Assembly (NCBI GenBank): GCA_035222895.1
Contig: JAVYIG010000890.1
Location: forward strand, 1 to 64,000
DNA: 64,000 nt
Direction: 5' to 3'
Source: Strongylocentrotus droebachiensis
Lineage: Eukaryota > Echinodermata > Echinoidea > Camarodonta > Strongylocentrotidae
Every line of letters begins with the position of its first letter. Position 1 is the stretch's first letter. The translations under genes and the position numbers were made by a program. Below, piece after piece: positions 9,760 to 22,484 of this stretch. Below the pieces are notes generated by a model. That model made no database searches. It was not told the origin of the DNA and saw only the letters and a program-made list of their open reading frames with translations.

Positions 9760-12700
9760 AGCTATCAGAAATGTTCAATCTTATCTCTCATACAGATCAA
9801 GGATAGCTTTCTGCTATCGTGGATGAGATCAGCATATTCAACATTAAGAAAAAAAGCCTTTTCTCTCAAAAGTGGGTGGTATTCTATTAAGTTTTATGGA
9901 ATCACATAAAAATGCAAGCCTCCCTTGAATATTCTTTACCAAGCTTACCAAGATCTGCGGATGTAATGCTTGTCTTCAAGTATATGCTATAATACAAAAA
10001 ATAGGATGGTATGACACACAAATTCACAAACAGACAAACAAAGATTTCAAAGAAGAAAAAGAACTTTACTCTCTGAATTTTATTTTGATGACATGGGTAA
10101 CATTTTAAAAAGTTAAATACCCCAAAAGAGGGATGTGCTGAGTGCTGACAAATATTGCAGATGAAGGGTTTCGCACCCCTCCCCTCTGAGCTACACCTCT
10201 GCCAGCCATGTAGTTTTGCATTTTGTGTTTGATCCGAAGATGGAGTATATGAGTTGAGAAAGGAAACAAAATATTTTGTCCAAGAAAGTTTTACAGAATA
10301 CAGATAGGAATAAGTTTTACATATATCCTCAAGGGTCTCTTTCACCCGAAATTGTCAATGCTGAATTGTTTATTCCACGAAAGAGTTTGTATCCTTGGTT
10401 CGACATGAGGGATGAATGAAAGAGGATTTGTTCCCAGAATTTTTATACATTGAGGGCAATAAGAAGACTTGTTTAAGATGAGTGATATCTATGATGCGCT
10501 CTCACAATGTAATGCTTTTACTTGAAGGGACATGATGAAGTTATGTTTGATCAGTGATTTATCTTTGACCTGCAACCATGAATGATATCTGAAGCCTTTA
10601 GGAGAATCATTAATGACCTTTTGATAACTTAGAAGTTTGTTAGAGAAGCACAATGAGGTGAATGGATCGCCTTTCTGGGCCATTGACACCTCAGAAGGCA
10701 CTTAAAGCTTTCAAAACATGTATTGTAATCTGTATTACCTGAATGTTGCCTTAGTTTCCGATATGAATAGGTTTGAATGACGTACCATGTTCAAAGGATC
10801 AAAGAATAAGGAAACAGGAAGATAAATAGCCCGGGGACAAAGAGGTCTTTATGTTGTAAGCTCATTGTGAATGTTACCAGATCAAAAGGTTTCGGATTAA
10901 TCATTATGGTTTGCAAAAGTGAGTGATATATGACGGCATTAAAAATGGCTGTTTAAGGACTTTAATGGAGGTTGAGCAGGTCCTGTTATATTAATGTTTT
11001 AAGTTGAGAAAGGGTCTGTAGCCTTGCATGTTTTACCCACCCCCCTCCCCCCTCCCCGCCTTCCACTCCCCCTCCCCGATGCCAATGATAGTGATTCAAC
11101 AAGCACTCCACACCTTTGCAGGACTATATCCAGTCTTGAATTGAAGAGAGAAAGGGAGCAAACAAGGAAAGCAATTCATGCTGATCAGGTTCACATATAT
11201 CTTGCCATTAATTTCCAATGTTCTGTCTAGACAAGAGTGGATGCTAGGTTATTAATATTTGCATGGCAGGGCATTGTTTAATCATAAAATGACTCAAGTA
11301 CACTCATGCCTCTTTTGTTTGTTCATGTCGTGGGCGTTGGTCCAACATTGCCACCATTGCCGGTATTGCAGATGATTAAAGCCAGAAATGTGTTCAGTTT
11401 CTGTTTCAGGTGGGGATATAGTCATTCATATTTTTTAAATGTAAACAAATTTTGATGGACCAACTGAACTTTTTTGTGCCTTCGTAAGTTTGTATTCTAA
11501 GATCGGCTGTTCGCTCAAGCAGAATATTTCTTTGTCAATAATGACCTGGTAAAATGTATTACATTATGATTCTACTATCTCTATCCTTCACATGACTCAC
11601 ATTTGTGAATATTTGTTGCAAATTAATTATGAATAAATAGGTTTGGTTAAAATTGGCATGTCATATAGAATAGTTGGCATAACCATGAACTCTCTTTAGG
11701 TCAAATGTGATTAATTAATCAGAAGATTAGTCACAATCACGGAAATAAAACAAATAGATTGTAGAGTCCAAATAACACATTCAAACCTGTCCAATTACAT
11801 GTCTTATCAATTTTCTTTTAAAATTGATCATTTATAGTTTACTTATCTCTCATCTCAAGTTTGAAGAGTACTGTGCTGACATATCTTGTGATTAAGAGGT
11901 GCTTGAATATATGTGTTATATATAGAAGTATATACTCTTTGTTTGTAAGGTACTTAAAGATGAAAGATAAAGGATTGGACAATTGAAACCAATCTAGACT
12001 GGTTATTCATTATTCATATTCATGATGTATTTCATGTTTTGTTTCTTTTCCTTTTTTCATAGTTACCTCCTTCAATTAACCTTGAAATTTCAAGTCCCTA
12101 CAATTCATGTTCATTATTTTGTTATTAGATATATTCATTGTTACTTCCAAGTATCCATCAAAAGCAGCTTGATCATGAAATTTGTTTCAGTATCCATCTT
12201 GGAAATGAATAGAGAAAGCTAATGATTGGATGAGTTCACTATTACTAGCTTTATCCTGTCTAAAAAAATTAATAAATTATAGTAAAGAAGCCTTCTGGAT
12301 TTTACTTAATCTTGTAGAATAAAGATGTTCTTTGATCATTATTGCTATCCACTTCATCTTCTTTGTTTACTCATGAAATTTTTTTTGGGGCTTTGAAAAC
12401 AACATTTTCAAGGAAACCCTTGAACTAGTCATTCAACCTATCATTGCTCTTGAAAGTTTGTTGTATTTCTCAGTATCTGTTTACCGGTGTTCACTTGACA
12501 CTGACCTGTAGATACATTAAATTGATTATTTGTTCTTTCGATTTATACCAGGAGGGATAAGACCTCCCTGCATGGTCACTGACATGTGGTTATCTCATCA
12601 AATCAGCTCTAAATTAACATAAGAAAAAGGGGACAATGGGGGACCAATAGTAACCGATTAGGCATTGTTTGCCATATAGAGGGCGCAATTAGCTATAAGC

Positions 12701-14210
12701 AATGCAGTGGGGCTTTAAAAATCATTTGTGAAGTTGTTTTGATTAATGATAACGTCGTATTGATAACCACAGAATTAGAAGATGTGTTGATTTTACATAA
12801 ATTGTGGTGTTTCTCCAGCATTAACATTTGTATTGTAGTTCCGACCACTGTGTTTGCCTTTAGATTTATCGTTCTTAACACCTTTAAGGCAGCAAGATCT
12901 AGAATGCTCAATTTGTATCTGTACAATACCTATATTAAATTTATTCTGTGGTAAACAGCTTGGTTTTTATTGTGAAGTGCAAAATACAAGTGTTTATTGT
13001 ATCAGAATTTCAATCACCTAAAGATATCATCTAACCAAGCACAGCATTGATATCACTATTAGATGTAAACATGTTTTGTTGCACTGTCAAAGTAAATGTA
13101 GGGTGCAAAATTAAAGTGAATATGAGTACTAGTATTTGTATTTTATTCGTACATTTCAATAGGTCCAAATAATTTATCTACAGCAAAATAAAAATTAGAA
13201 GTACTTAAAGCCAGTTTATATACAAACAAAATTGTTGCTTTACCAGCAAAATTTAAAGAGCAGCTGTTAAGAGGATTTTAAGGTAGGTCTTGGATGCTAG
13301 TGAAAGGTCATGACAAGAAGATAAGCAGACGAAACAAGCATGAAATTAACTACAAATATAACCTGAGTAGATGTAATTTGCTATAAATTCAAACATTTTT
13401 AGATCTTTGCTTCTTGTTTGGAAATTTATGGAAGTCATAAAATGTTATTCCCGTAGATATTTGCATTGTAGAATCCTGTCCCAAATAATAGATATTCTTT
13501 TAATATTGAGTCAAGATGGGAACCAGCGTCAGAAGGTTTCCGATCATAAAGCTTTTTTTTTTAGGTAAGAGAGAAAGTTATCCTCGAGAATTTTGATTGA
13601 TGTTCTTTAAAGAATGACTCATACTCCAAGTTTCTATTCCTTGTTTGGAGTTTTGATCCCGTGACAACTTCAAATTGATTCACATATTTTCATGTACATC
13701 ATTTCCCCCGCTTTTCAGGGAAACTTGTTTATCATTCTTTCAGATCCAGCACCCCTTATTGGATTTCTCCCCATGTTCTTCATCGTCAATTATATATGAC
13801 AAAACATTCTTTTCTATGACGAAATGATTGTTTATGTACTCACAGTCTTATAGTTGTTACTCCCACAAATTCCATCAAAGTACAATCCCCTCTTCAAGTA
13901 TATTTTGGACTATTTAAACCATGCTGACTTGTGAGCTACAAAGCATTATTGCTGTAATTGAAATTTCATCTTGGAGATGTTTATGCCTTTGAAGGAAGCC
14001 GACTGTACCATTGTTGGATTTCCTGTTCCAGAATTTTCTTGTCAAAACAACAATCTACTCATCTCTGATAGAGAATTGAATTGCATCTGATAGAAAAGTC
14101 ATAATGCACTGATCTCATTGCTTTGTGATACCAGGAGATTGCAATATGATTGGCTCATATATCTGGATTTTGCTTCCATATTTTTCCCCTAAACGTATTT
14201 CTTTTAGATG
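9760..14210. other. AT-rich non-coding stretch
   Basis: Mostly featureless AT-rich DNA. A degenerate tRNA-like SINE head may lie on the minus strand at about 10165-10210: read on that strand it has TAGCTCAGAGGG, an A-box-like motif, followed closely by a partial B-box GCGAAACCC, without the normal spacing. A short C-rich tract is at 11036-11080. The longest ATG-initiated frame here (147 codons, minus strand 9902-10345) shows no domain and overlaps the SINE-like piece, so I treat it as chance. Confidence 0.4.
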
Positions 14211-14214
14211 TGTT

Positions 14215-14370
14215 TTTTCCGACTCTTTCTCTGTTTCCCCCTGCCTTTCTGTCTTTGTCTGTATCAGCCTCCACATGTGTTATTTGTTTCTCCCAGTCTA
14301 TCCCTCTCTCCTTCTCTATACCTCTCTCTCCCTCTCTTCCCCTCTCTCTCTCTCTCTCTTTTTCTCTGAT
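14215..14370. repeat. CT-rich microsatellite tract
   Basis: Pyrimidine-rich DNA grading into (CT)n at about 14310-14360. Long Ser/Leu/Phe open frames through it are artefacts. Confidence 0.8.
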
Positions 14371-14614
14371 ATAACTATTCATACTCATCACTAATTTCTT
14401 CCATCTGAAAATCAACCCCCTCTCATCATTGCATTCTCCATGCACCTGCCACATGGTTACTCTTTTCCCTCTACTTTTAATCTCAATTAATGTTAGTTTT
14501 TTAAATTTGTATTACTTTCAAGATGTTTACTCACCTTGTTTACAGTCATTTTACTTCCTTCAGCTATCCTTACTTTTGATGCGTATTTCTGTCTGTTTCA
14601 TCTCTTTGCTGACT

Positions 14615-14667
14615 CTGTCTCTCCCTCCCTCCCCCTCCCCCGCCCCCTCTCTTTCACACTCTCTCTC

Positions 14668-14730
<63 letters not shown>

Positions 14731-14810
14731 TTTCTCCCAATTTCTCCCTTTCTCTCCTCTCTCCTTCTCTGTCTCCCTCACTATCTCTCCCTTCTTTCTC
14801 TCTCTCCTTT
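14615..14810. repeat. Long (CT)n microsatellite
   Basis: C-rich lead-in followed by an almost pure (CT)n run at 14680-14728 and a degenerate CT tail to about 14806. It is one of the longest uninterrupted CT tracts in the window. Confidence 0.9.
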
Positions 14811-14829
14811 GTTATCACCCATTTCATAT

Positions 14830-16835
14830 AATTTTCTAGTGCCAGTACCTCATTAATTTTTGCAGTATATGATATCAGTCTTACTTTCTACCAGTAAGCC
14901 TCCATTCAGCAATAAATCCTTTAAAAGTTCATCAACCCCATTGTTACAGGCTGTCATTCTATTCCTACCATGCACATCAACCTTCTACACAGATGGCTGG
15001 CCTGTCCAATCTTGATGAATTAAAACCAAACTGAGACCTTTAGAAGAAAAACAAATTCTTGATCAACTTATGAATTTGATAAACGTGAATATAAGAAAAA
15101 TTGTTGTGAAAGGGGGGCTCAACTTGATATGATTTTCTTCCAATTTGCACCTCTATGAGTCATCCCAAATGCATGTCAGTAATCTGGTTAAGCATGCAGA
15201 CCCATTCACCTTATCATTATGAAGTAATATATCAAGCCTTTGAAACCTAGCATCGGTTTCCTGTAATTTGAGAAGGCTGCGGGGCTATTTCATATTATTT
15301 AGTCTTTTTCACCATTCCCTTTATTCCACGATGGCTTGTTGTTGAAATTATGGAGGATACTGTTATTAACGGGTATTATGTAGAACCGCTGTGGTGTGCG
15401 CCACGGATTCACCACATGCACCATGAGTGCGTTTGGGGTTGCAGTAGCATCATTGTCATAATTTAGTCTTCATTAGATCAATAAACCAACAATTGATGAA
15501 CACAAATTGCTGTTCCTATTAATTCACCTTTTTACGGTTTCAATGTATTGTGTAAATCGTGTATATTGTGTACTATTCATTTATGCCAGGAAAATGATTG
15601 GAGAATGTTCCCATGGATTAAAAAAAAGAAGAAGATATTTTAACAATTTTTATATTATCCTGATAAGAGCTAAATTGAGATTGAGATGGACAAAAGCTGA
15701 AGAAAATCATTAAAGAATAAGGGTATTGAGTAAGTAAGAGGAGAATTATGCTTAGTAAGACGAAGAATATGGTCTGACATATGGGCAAATCTCCCCCAGC
15801 TTTGCCATCTTCCTTGTGCCTGTATTTTAGGATATCATTCCTAATTGAGCCATTTAGCCGTTAATAATAACGTTTTGTCACATTATGTCTAAATTCAATC
15901 TTCAATAAAAGCTTGATGGTATTAGAGTAAGTGAATTTAAAGGTTCTGACCCTTCTAATTCAATAAAGTATGAGAAGCAGTCTGAATTATGAGTAGTGTT
16001 GAAGGTTCTATTTCACAAAAAATTAAAGTACATGAAACAACATCAACTAATACCAAAAAATATACTCTTTAAGTAGTCAAATGACCAATGAAGAAACAAA
16101 ATTCTGTTTAAAAAACTTCTAAATATTTTTTTAAAATAATTTACCTGTGTGTGTTAGATGAAATTGTAAGAAGGGAACTCCATCATTTAACATGTTTTAT
16201 GAAACATCAAATAGATTTTTCTCTGCATACTAAATTCACTTCTTTTAAGATAGATTGCTCCCAGTATGGTTACATTTCTTCTCTTTGATATTTAAGTTGT
16301 TAAGTGCACACTATATGGAGAAAGAAGAGTCAATGTGAAAATAAATTTGCAATTTTTTTGGGGGAAACTGCTTGATTTAAACGTGTCTCTGGTACTTCTT
16401 TTGAACTCCTGAAGTCGACTGTATTGTAAGATACAGTGACATTACCCATCTGAACCAATCTAACAATGCAGATGGAGCATAAAATTGTTGTTTGCTTGAT
16501 GGGATTGTAGTAATCACGCATCTAATGTGACATGGCATGGATTGGCTGCCATGATTGGAGGACTGTACGTGAGTGAAGATTAAACCATTCATCCAAAAAA
16601 GAGCCATTTACATGAAGAGGTCAATGGCACGACAGTTTGAATTTGTAAATTGGGATTTCTGCTCTCGCTGCATGCAGTTTGTATTCAGAAGATGAGTGGT
16701 ACTGTCAGCAAATTAACTTTGTCAATTTTCCTGTCAAACTGTCTCTCTTCTGTTGTCTTTCTATCAGTTTCTCTCTCCTTTTCTATCTGTCTCTCAACCT
16801 CTCTCATCTCACCTTTCCCCTCTCCCTGGGCCCCA
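14830..16835. other. AT-rich non-coding stretch with a small GC-rich islet
   Basis: No supported gene. A GC-richer patch at about 15385-15440 holds CGCTGTGGTGTGCGCCACGG, containing a Runx-type TGTGGT core within a partly self-complementary sequence, and could be regulatory. An acceptor-like site ends at 14950, but I see no matching donor. Confidence 0.4.
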
Positions 16836-16837
16836 AC

Positions 16838-16840
<3 letters not shown>

Positions 16841-16887
<47 letters not shown>
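16841..16887. repeat. (CT)n microsatellite interrupted by a transposable element
   Basis: CT repeats run directly up to position 16887, where a terminal inverted repeat begins. On the far side of that element the flank is again CT-rich (TCTGTCTCTTCC, from 17260), so the array was evidently the insertion target. Confidence 0.9.
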
Positions 16888-17259
16888 GGGCGCGTTCATG
16901 CTTGATTTTGAAGGTAGAATGAGCGATCTGAAACGCTCATCGTAAACGCTCATCGTGATCGCAGTTCCACGGTGTAGCTGTTCATGCTTACTTCTCTGGC
17001 TCATCCAGGCAATTCTCCTTGTGTGGCATTGTGTGACCTTCACTGTGCATGCTACGTAGACCCACTAGAGGTCAGTGCGTTGACCCCATTTAAACGCGTT
17101 TACAATTGTAAACGCATCTTTTTGTGAGTTTACGATCGGCGTTCGTGATCGCCGTTTTTCGGTGATTCTACAAAAGTGAGCATGAACGCAAGCGTGTTTT
17201 AAACTAAACACGTAACAGATGCCTGATTCTGGCCGTCAAAATCAAGCATGAACGCGGCC
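16888..17259. mobile_element. 372 bp CpG-rich non-autonomous TIR element (MITE-like)
   Basis: The left end, GGGCGCGTTCATGCTTGATTTTGA (position groups 16888-16900 and 16901-16911), is matched in reverse complement by the right end at 17236-17259, with one mismatch in 24 bp. Internal sequence is rich in CpG and in repeats: AAACGCTCATCGT occurs in tandem near 16930-16960, TTTAAACGCGTTTACAATTG forms a palindrome-like centre near 17090, and GTTCATGCTTAC (about 16980) has an inverted partner AGTGAGCATGAACGC (about 17175). No transposase fragment is present. The 9-mer TCTGTCTCT occurs at 16877-16885 and 17260-17268; it may be a target-site duplication, but the flanks are CT repeat, so this is not provable here. 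Superfamily unknown. Confidence 0.8.
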
Positions 17260-17279
17260 TCTGTCTCTTCCTACCTCCA

Positions 17280-18035
17280 CATGCATCATTGCTTCTTAAA
17301 ATGATAAAGGAACATCGTAAGAAAATGATTGAATTTGTCCAATTTTATCTAATAAAGATCACACCCATTACCATAATCAAAGTAGATGAAAATGGGAATG
17401 GCTATTCACGTCCCAAACTTGAAACCGCTATCATACTCGGGTTTCTACGAAGATGCAAACAACCATCGATCCATTTTTGCTTCAGGATTAATTGCTATTC
17501 ATGGTAATTCAATATTTGTCACAAATAAAAGGAAAATATAAAATATATAAACTGATAGTAGCTGTGCAATGAATGTAGAGAGGGAAAAAGTCTGGCTACT
17601 GACTCAACTGCTAAAGTCGATTCATATATTAAAATCCCTTTACATTATACATCAGATTTTGACAAAATATTTATGATATTAATGAAAAGATGAGAAAGGT
17701 GGACGTTCTCATGGTTTCCATGATTACAAGGCTATAATTATATACAATACATCTTCATCATATCACAGTCATTATATTAGCAGAGTAATTTATGTAAATT
17801 GGGTTTGTTCGGTATTTCATGATGTGATTGCAAGAAACTTGACTTGATTCTTGTGCCGGTTCAAAGTTGAACTGGATTCCATTATTCAGGCAATGCATGC
17901 TCCGGCATTCATTATTGTTATGTAGATCAACCACCATCAACCTAATTCACTTCACCCTCACATCCACTGCATCTTATCACCATGTCTCATCAGTTTATTC
18001 TGTAAAGGAGTGAAAGGTGAAAGGAAAGCAAGACG
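17280..18035. other. AT-rich non-coding stretch
   Basis: No gene, RNA or repeat that I can support. An acceptor-like TTTTGCTTCAG ends near 17486 without a convincing exon. Confidence 0.4.
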
Positions 18036-18039
18036 GAGA

Positions 18040-18240
18040 GGGGAAAAACCTCATTTTCGTTCAGTGATCCATTAAGGCCTAAAAGCCTTTGCTCTCCTGC
18101 CGAGATTTGCATTGATAGTGGACGACACGGCACGGGAGCCCCGGCCGTTGGCACGTGTCTGACATGCAAATGAAAAGCATGTCAATCAGTCCTTACTTCA
18201 TGCTGAGCCAAGTCCAATGCCGGACAAAATGACCTCCACA
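18040..18240. promoter_or_regulatory. Candidate cis-regulatory islet with POU, E-box and PBX/MEIS-like sites
   Basis: A compact GC-rich islet in AT-rich surroundings. It contains an octamer ATTTGCAT (18105-18112), a second octamer in the opposite orientation ATGCAAAT (18164-18171), the palindromic E-box CACGTG (18152-18157) and TGTCAATCA (18180-18188), whose complement TGATTGACA fits the PBX-MEIS composite site. All lie within 85 bp. Site names come from known consensus sequences; function is inferred from density and composition. It could equally be a remnant of an old repeat. Confidence 0.35.
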
Positions 18241-18318
18241 AAGAAAAAAGAAATCCAAGACCTAAAATACATGTACAATGAAGTGTGGTCTCTGAAGCTT
18301 ACCTCTGGATTTTGCTTG

Positions 18319-18735
18319 AATCATTCATAGAAATCACTGTAATAATGATGTTATATATTCTTGACTGAGAGAAGTGTCTTGAACATATCTTGATTATGTA
18401 CATCAACTTTTTAATCCACCAAGCAGTCATTATCATTCATGCTGGTATTTTGTGATACTGCATTCATCAGAGATTTTAAAGCCCAATCCAAACATGTCAA
18501 AAAAATTCTAAAGCTTTGCGGATAATTATGATACACATTCTTGAATCACTGTAATAATGATGTTATGTATTCTTTACTGAGAGTGGTGTCTTGAACATAT
18601 CTTGCTTATGTACATTAACTTTTTAATCCATCAAGAAGTTGTTATTATTCATGCTGGCATTTTGTGATACTGCATTCATCAGCGATGTTAAAGCCTATGC
18701 ACTCCAAACATTGCAGATAATTATGATGCACATGC
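18319..18735. repeat. Diverged tandem duplication, ~210 bp x 2
   Basis: The sequence from about 18319 to 18540 recurs from about 18541 to 18735. ATCACTGTAATAATGATGTTAT begins at 18333 and again at 18545 (offset 212). Later landmarks such as GATAATTATGAT recur with offset 195 (18521 and 18716), so the second copy lacks about 17 bp. By eye the copies are roughly 85-90% identical. No coding content is seen. Confidence 0.85.
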
Positions 18736-18739
18736 TTTT

Positions 18740-20650
18740 AAAATTAAGTTGTAGAGGCTATGACTTAGTATGGACATTTTTTCTATGCATTTATACTCTT
18801 GGTTATGATAATAATTTTCTGCTAAATGGAGTATACAAGTAGTTGTATCTATGTAACATACTGTTGTCTGTTTATTCTCTCTCTATATATACTCTCTCTC
18901 TCTTTTTTCTCTCTCACTCTCTCTTAACCGTTTGTCTGGGGTTTTGTGCCATTGTATGATTGATATTTACTTTGCTTATACAGGTGTAGGGGCTCCCTTT
19001 CTTGCTTACTTTCACTCTTTTTGTCTTGCCTAACTTTTTTATTCTACATATTTTGTACATTTTATATTTATTTCTCTAACTACTTCCCTTTCTCTCCCAT
19101 ATCTGTCATATCTGTGTGTGACCCCCCCCCCCCCCCCCTCTTTAATTTCCAGTTTGCCTTTTTTCCATCTCTCTTTCTATATATACCCCAGATCCCCTCC
19201 CGGCAGTCTTCCATTCAAGTCTCCTCTTTCTTTCTCTTTACCTTCGTTTCCATCTCACCTAGATTCCTACTTCAGCTGTTTCAACGACATTGCATTTGGT
19301 CTCAAGTTACATAGAGATCTTTGTTTGCTCCTATACCTCTAAGGTGTTCTCGTCTACACATTTGTCACGTGCCCCCGTTTCTGCTCCCCGAGACCCTTTG
19401 GCCATCTTTGGAATATTGAAAGTTTAGGTTGTTGGCATCATTCTCATTCACAAAGCTTGAATTAGTCATCTAGAAAATCCCAGTCTTTGGGATTTCCATC
19501 TGGAGAACTTAGAGCGTAGAGCATGTTGTACATTTAGTTAAGCTGTTGGAGGTGGGGAGGGGGGGGGGGGGGGGTAATTAACCAGACCTTGAATGTGACT
19601 CAGTTTTGTCATCATTCAAAACTTAATCTCAACAGAGGCTCTGCTGACTTTCAAAAAGAAGTAATATCATTTCATATCAATAATATTTTGTAACATGAAA
19701 GCAATGTGGAATTGAATGAATGAAATATCACTGAATTTATCAATGACTTGATTTGAGGATGGAAAGTTGAGATTGAGAACATATTAGGGTGTCTTAATCG
19801 TACAAATATGGTTATCATTCTTGGTTATTGGCACTAATAAAATGATGTGCTCCTTAATTTAGAGTTTCCTATATGCTAGAGATCTACACTGCATGAAGGC
19901 AGTTGCATCATCTTACCATCTCTTCACATATGAATCTCGTGTACATTATTAAATAAAAGTCATGTGAACATCCCAGCTGCCTAGAAGAATCAAGATTTAA
20001 TATCGTGATGATTTCCATCTGTCTGAAATCTCCCTTGCGTGCACTCTATCTGGATTCGTCCATGGACATTCGTGCCTCTCCCTTCATTACGAGGTGCAAA
20101 TTTAGCGAACAAACTGAAGGTTGGGATGTTTGCCTGTAACACACTCCATCTCACACGTGCCCATTGTCAGGATGTCATCCCATAATTGCGTTGGACTTGC
20201 AGACCCCTGTATCATACCGAGGGTATGAAAGGTGATTTCTTGTATGAAATATGAGACAAACTCAAGGAAGACAGCTGGATGATTAGAAATTGGGAATGCT
20301 TTTGAGATTTGAATGCAAACACTTTTTTTCCCTTCTGTTCATTTTGATTGAAATACAATTGCGAGTGTTTTCCAGTACTGTGATGGTGTCCTTTTTGTTC
20401 CTGTTTAAATTTTGGCAGTTATTAAACTGTGAAAGAGTCTTGGAAGATGCATAGCGCAAATGTGCTTGTAGAAAATGTTTGGTGCAATATACAGTCAGAT
20501 GTCGACTTTCAATATTTGTTCTTTTTTCTATTTTTGTCCTTTTTATTAAAGTGAAAAAATGAGTCGGGCTAGAAAAAGGAAATATATTATATATAGTAAT
20601 CATAATTTTGTTTGCCCAGGGAAGGTCCATCAGCATTAGCTGTTCTTTCT
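18740..20650. repeat. AT-rich DNA with CT tract and long C and G runs
   Basis: A CT-rich tract occurs at about 18876-18925, a 17-base C run at 19122-19138 and a 16-base G run at 19559-19574. A slightly GC-richer patch around 20025-20225 contains CACGTG-like CACACGTGCC and could be regulatory. I see no gene; the 117-codon minus-strand frame at 20283-20636 shows no domain. Confidence 0.5.
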
Positions 20651-20654
20651 GAAG

Positions 20655-20790
20655 GCCCTGAAATTACTATTACCCTAGTATTTACCAGGTACCCATTTAC
20701 ACCTGGGTGGAGAGTAGCAAATGTGGATTAGTGTCTTGCCAAAATGCTGGGCTGAGATTCGAAACCTTGAATTGAAAGTTAGGTATGAAA
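20655..20790 (-). mobile_element. Fragment of a tRNA-derived SINE
   Basis: Read on the minus strand, this piece starts with a B-box-like GGTTTCGAATC (20766-20756) and continues into ACCCAGGTGTAAATGGGTACC (20706-20687 region), the body motif seen in the SINE copies at 22.6 kb and 48.7 kb. The A-box end is missing, so the copy is truncated at its 5' end. Confidence 0.55.
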
Positions 20791-20799
20791 CATCTAAGA

Positions 20800-22475
20800 A
20801 GGTTTCAGCAATCCTCCCAAAGCAATTACTTAGATTTTTAAAGTTTAATTGATGAACAGCATCAGACTATTATACTTTCATACTTTTACATGAGATGTGA
20901 GATATTAAACAGAAATGAGCTTGAGTTATGCTGAAATGTAAATAACATTTACAAAGTGGTAATCAACCAGTCCATTAGTGTAATTTCTTTGATGTTGTGA
21001 CATTGCATGATTGATGATGTTGTTTGTCTGTAGAAAGAGAGTTAAACTTTGTTTAGTATGAGTTATGAGATGAAAGATGGAGAGATGCCATGTGATACAT
21101 CAATTCAGTAAGATGTCTTGCACTCCATAGATCACAAGGGAATACTTTAGCAGAACTCATCAATCATGGACACAATGTCATCTTTCTTCCTGTTTCATTT
21201 CAAGGCAAAATATAGTTCATAAGAATATCTCCTGTTAAAGACGTATAAAGTAGTCTCAATCCATTTTCTTTATGATTTTCTTGTTTTCAACTCTTCTTAT
21301 TTCTTTTCCACTTGCGCCAACTTCTATTAATGCTTTTTATTCTTACATTTTATTGATGTATTCTTTTTCTCCACCGTCTCTTCCAACTCTGTTTTCTTTC
21401 CTCTTCTGTTATCGTTCTGTACCACTGGCATATATCCAGAACTTGATGAACAGGGGGCATAGTCCATACCAGATGACTTGGGGTTGTAATGTATTTGGCC
21501 AGCCCTGCATGTTGTAGACCCATTTTGCCAAATTTGTAAATTGTTTGTCTCCTGCAGATGTGAAGATGTTATGCAGTCTGTTCATACCATTCTTACAGGC
21601 ATATGGTGGAAGAGAGATTTCTAATTGATATTTTCTCTTTTCATACATTTCTTTACTATGTAAATGGCACATTGATTACACATCTACTTCTTCCCTTCAC
21701 TCTAAATGCACTCTCTTAGGAGTGAAATAGGGGATCTCATCATTATGTACTTATATCCACTCCAGAGTGAGGACTTACTTGGACTTAATCTCTTAGGAGT
21801 GGATTCAACTCGTTTTAGCATTAATTTCCACTCCTGTTCATTCACAGAGAATAGTACGCTGATGTAAGTGACTTTCAGTCCATCTGTAGAAAAGAACTTT
21901 GTAAAAGGTTTTGATTTATGAATCTAGAAATAGAAAACTAATCAAAGTCAATATTTCCTTCTTTTTCTTTTTTAAACAGATTTCAGCTTTTTGTTAATTC
22001 TTGCAATTTACACTAATGAGTGCAAAGCGAAAAGCTTTGATATTTCTGTGTACTGGTTGCTATTCTTAAATCACATCGATTTTATTATTCCTAAAATGTA
22101 TGCGATGATCAGAACTGGCTATTTTGTATTTCAGATCTCTTGTTTAATAGCGTGTTACTTAAAACATTCTCTTCTCGTCTGAATCACCATCACATGCTCC
22201 CTGAAGCTATTCTAAGGATGTGATTTGAGAATCATTTAAAGCATTCACGTCACATGTGAGTATTTTATCTTCTTCCTCTCTAGATGCCTTCACCGCCTAA
22301 ATGATCTCTTGGGATGCATTACGGGAAGAACAAATGAATCCATCAAAATATCTTGGGTTTTTCTTTGATAGTGGTAATAAATCATCTTCAGGGTAAATGA
22401 GGTACTTGGAAACATTTAGAAATTCAGGGTTATCTTCCTTTATGTTGCCGTCTTCTTGCTACACTTGGACTATAT
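20800..22475. other. AT-rich non-coding stretch
   Basis: No supported gene. GGAGTG/CACTCC motifs recur five or so times between 21700 and 21840. Two strong acceptor-like tracts (ending 21980 and 22281) open short frames of 28-67 codons, but neither is followed by a good donor or a polyadenylation signal. Confidence 0.4.
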
Positions 22476-22484
22476 GTTGATAAT

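Noticed and set aside
9902-10345. 147-codon minus-strand frame with a KPF-C-x2-C motif reminiscent of a zinc finger start
   Set aside because: The rest of a C2H2 finger is missing, the region includes a SINE-like fragment and low-complexity Phe codons, and no splice or start signals support it.
22282-22370. Possible terminal exon after TCTTCCTCTCTAG
   Set aside because: A 28-codon open frame follows, but there is no donor and no nearby polyadenylation signal.
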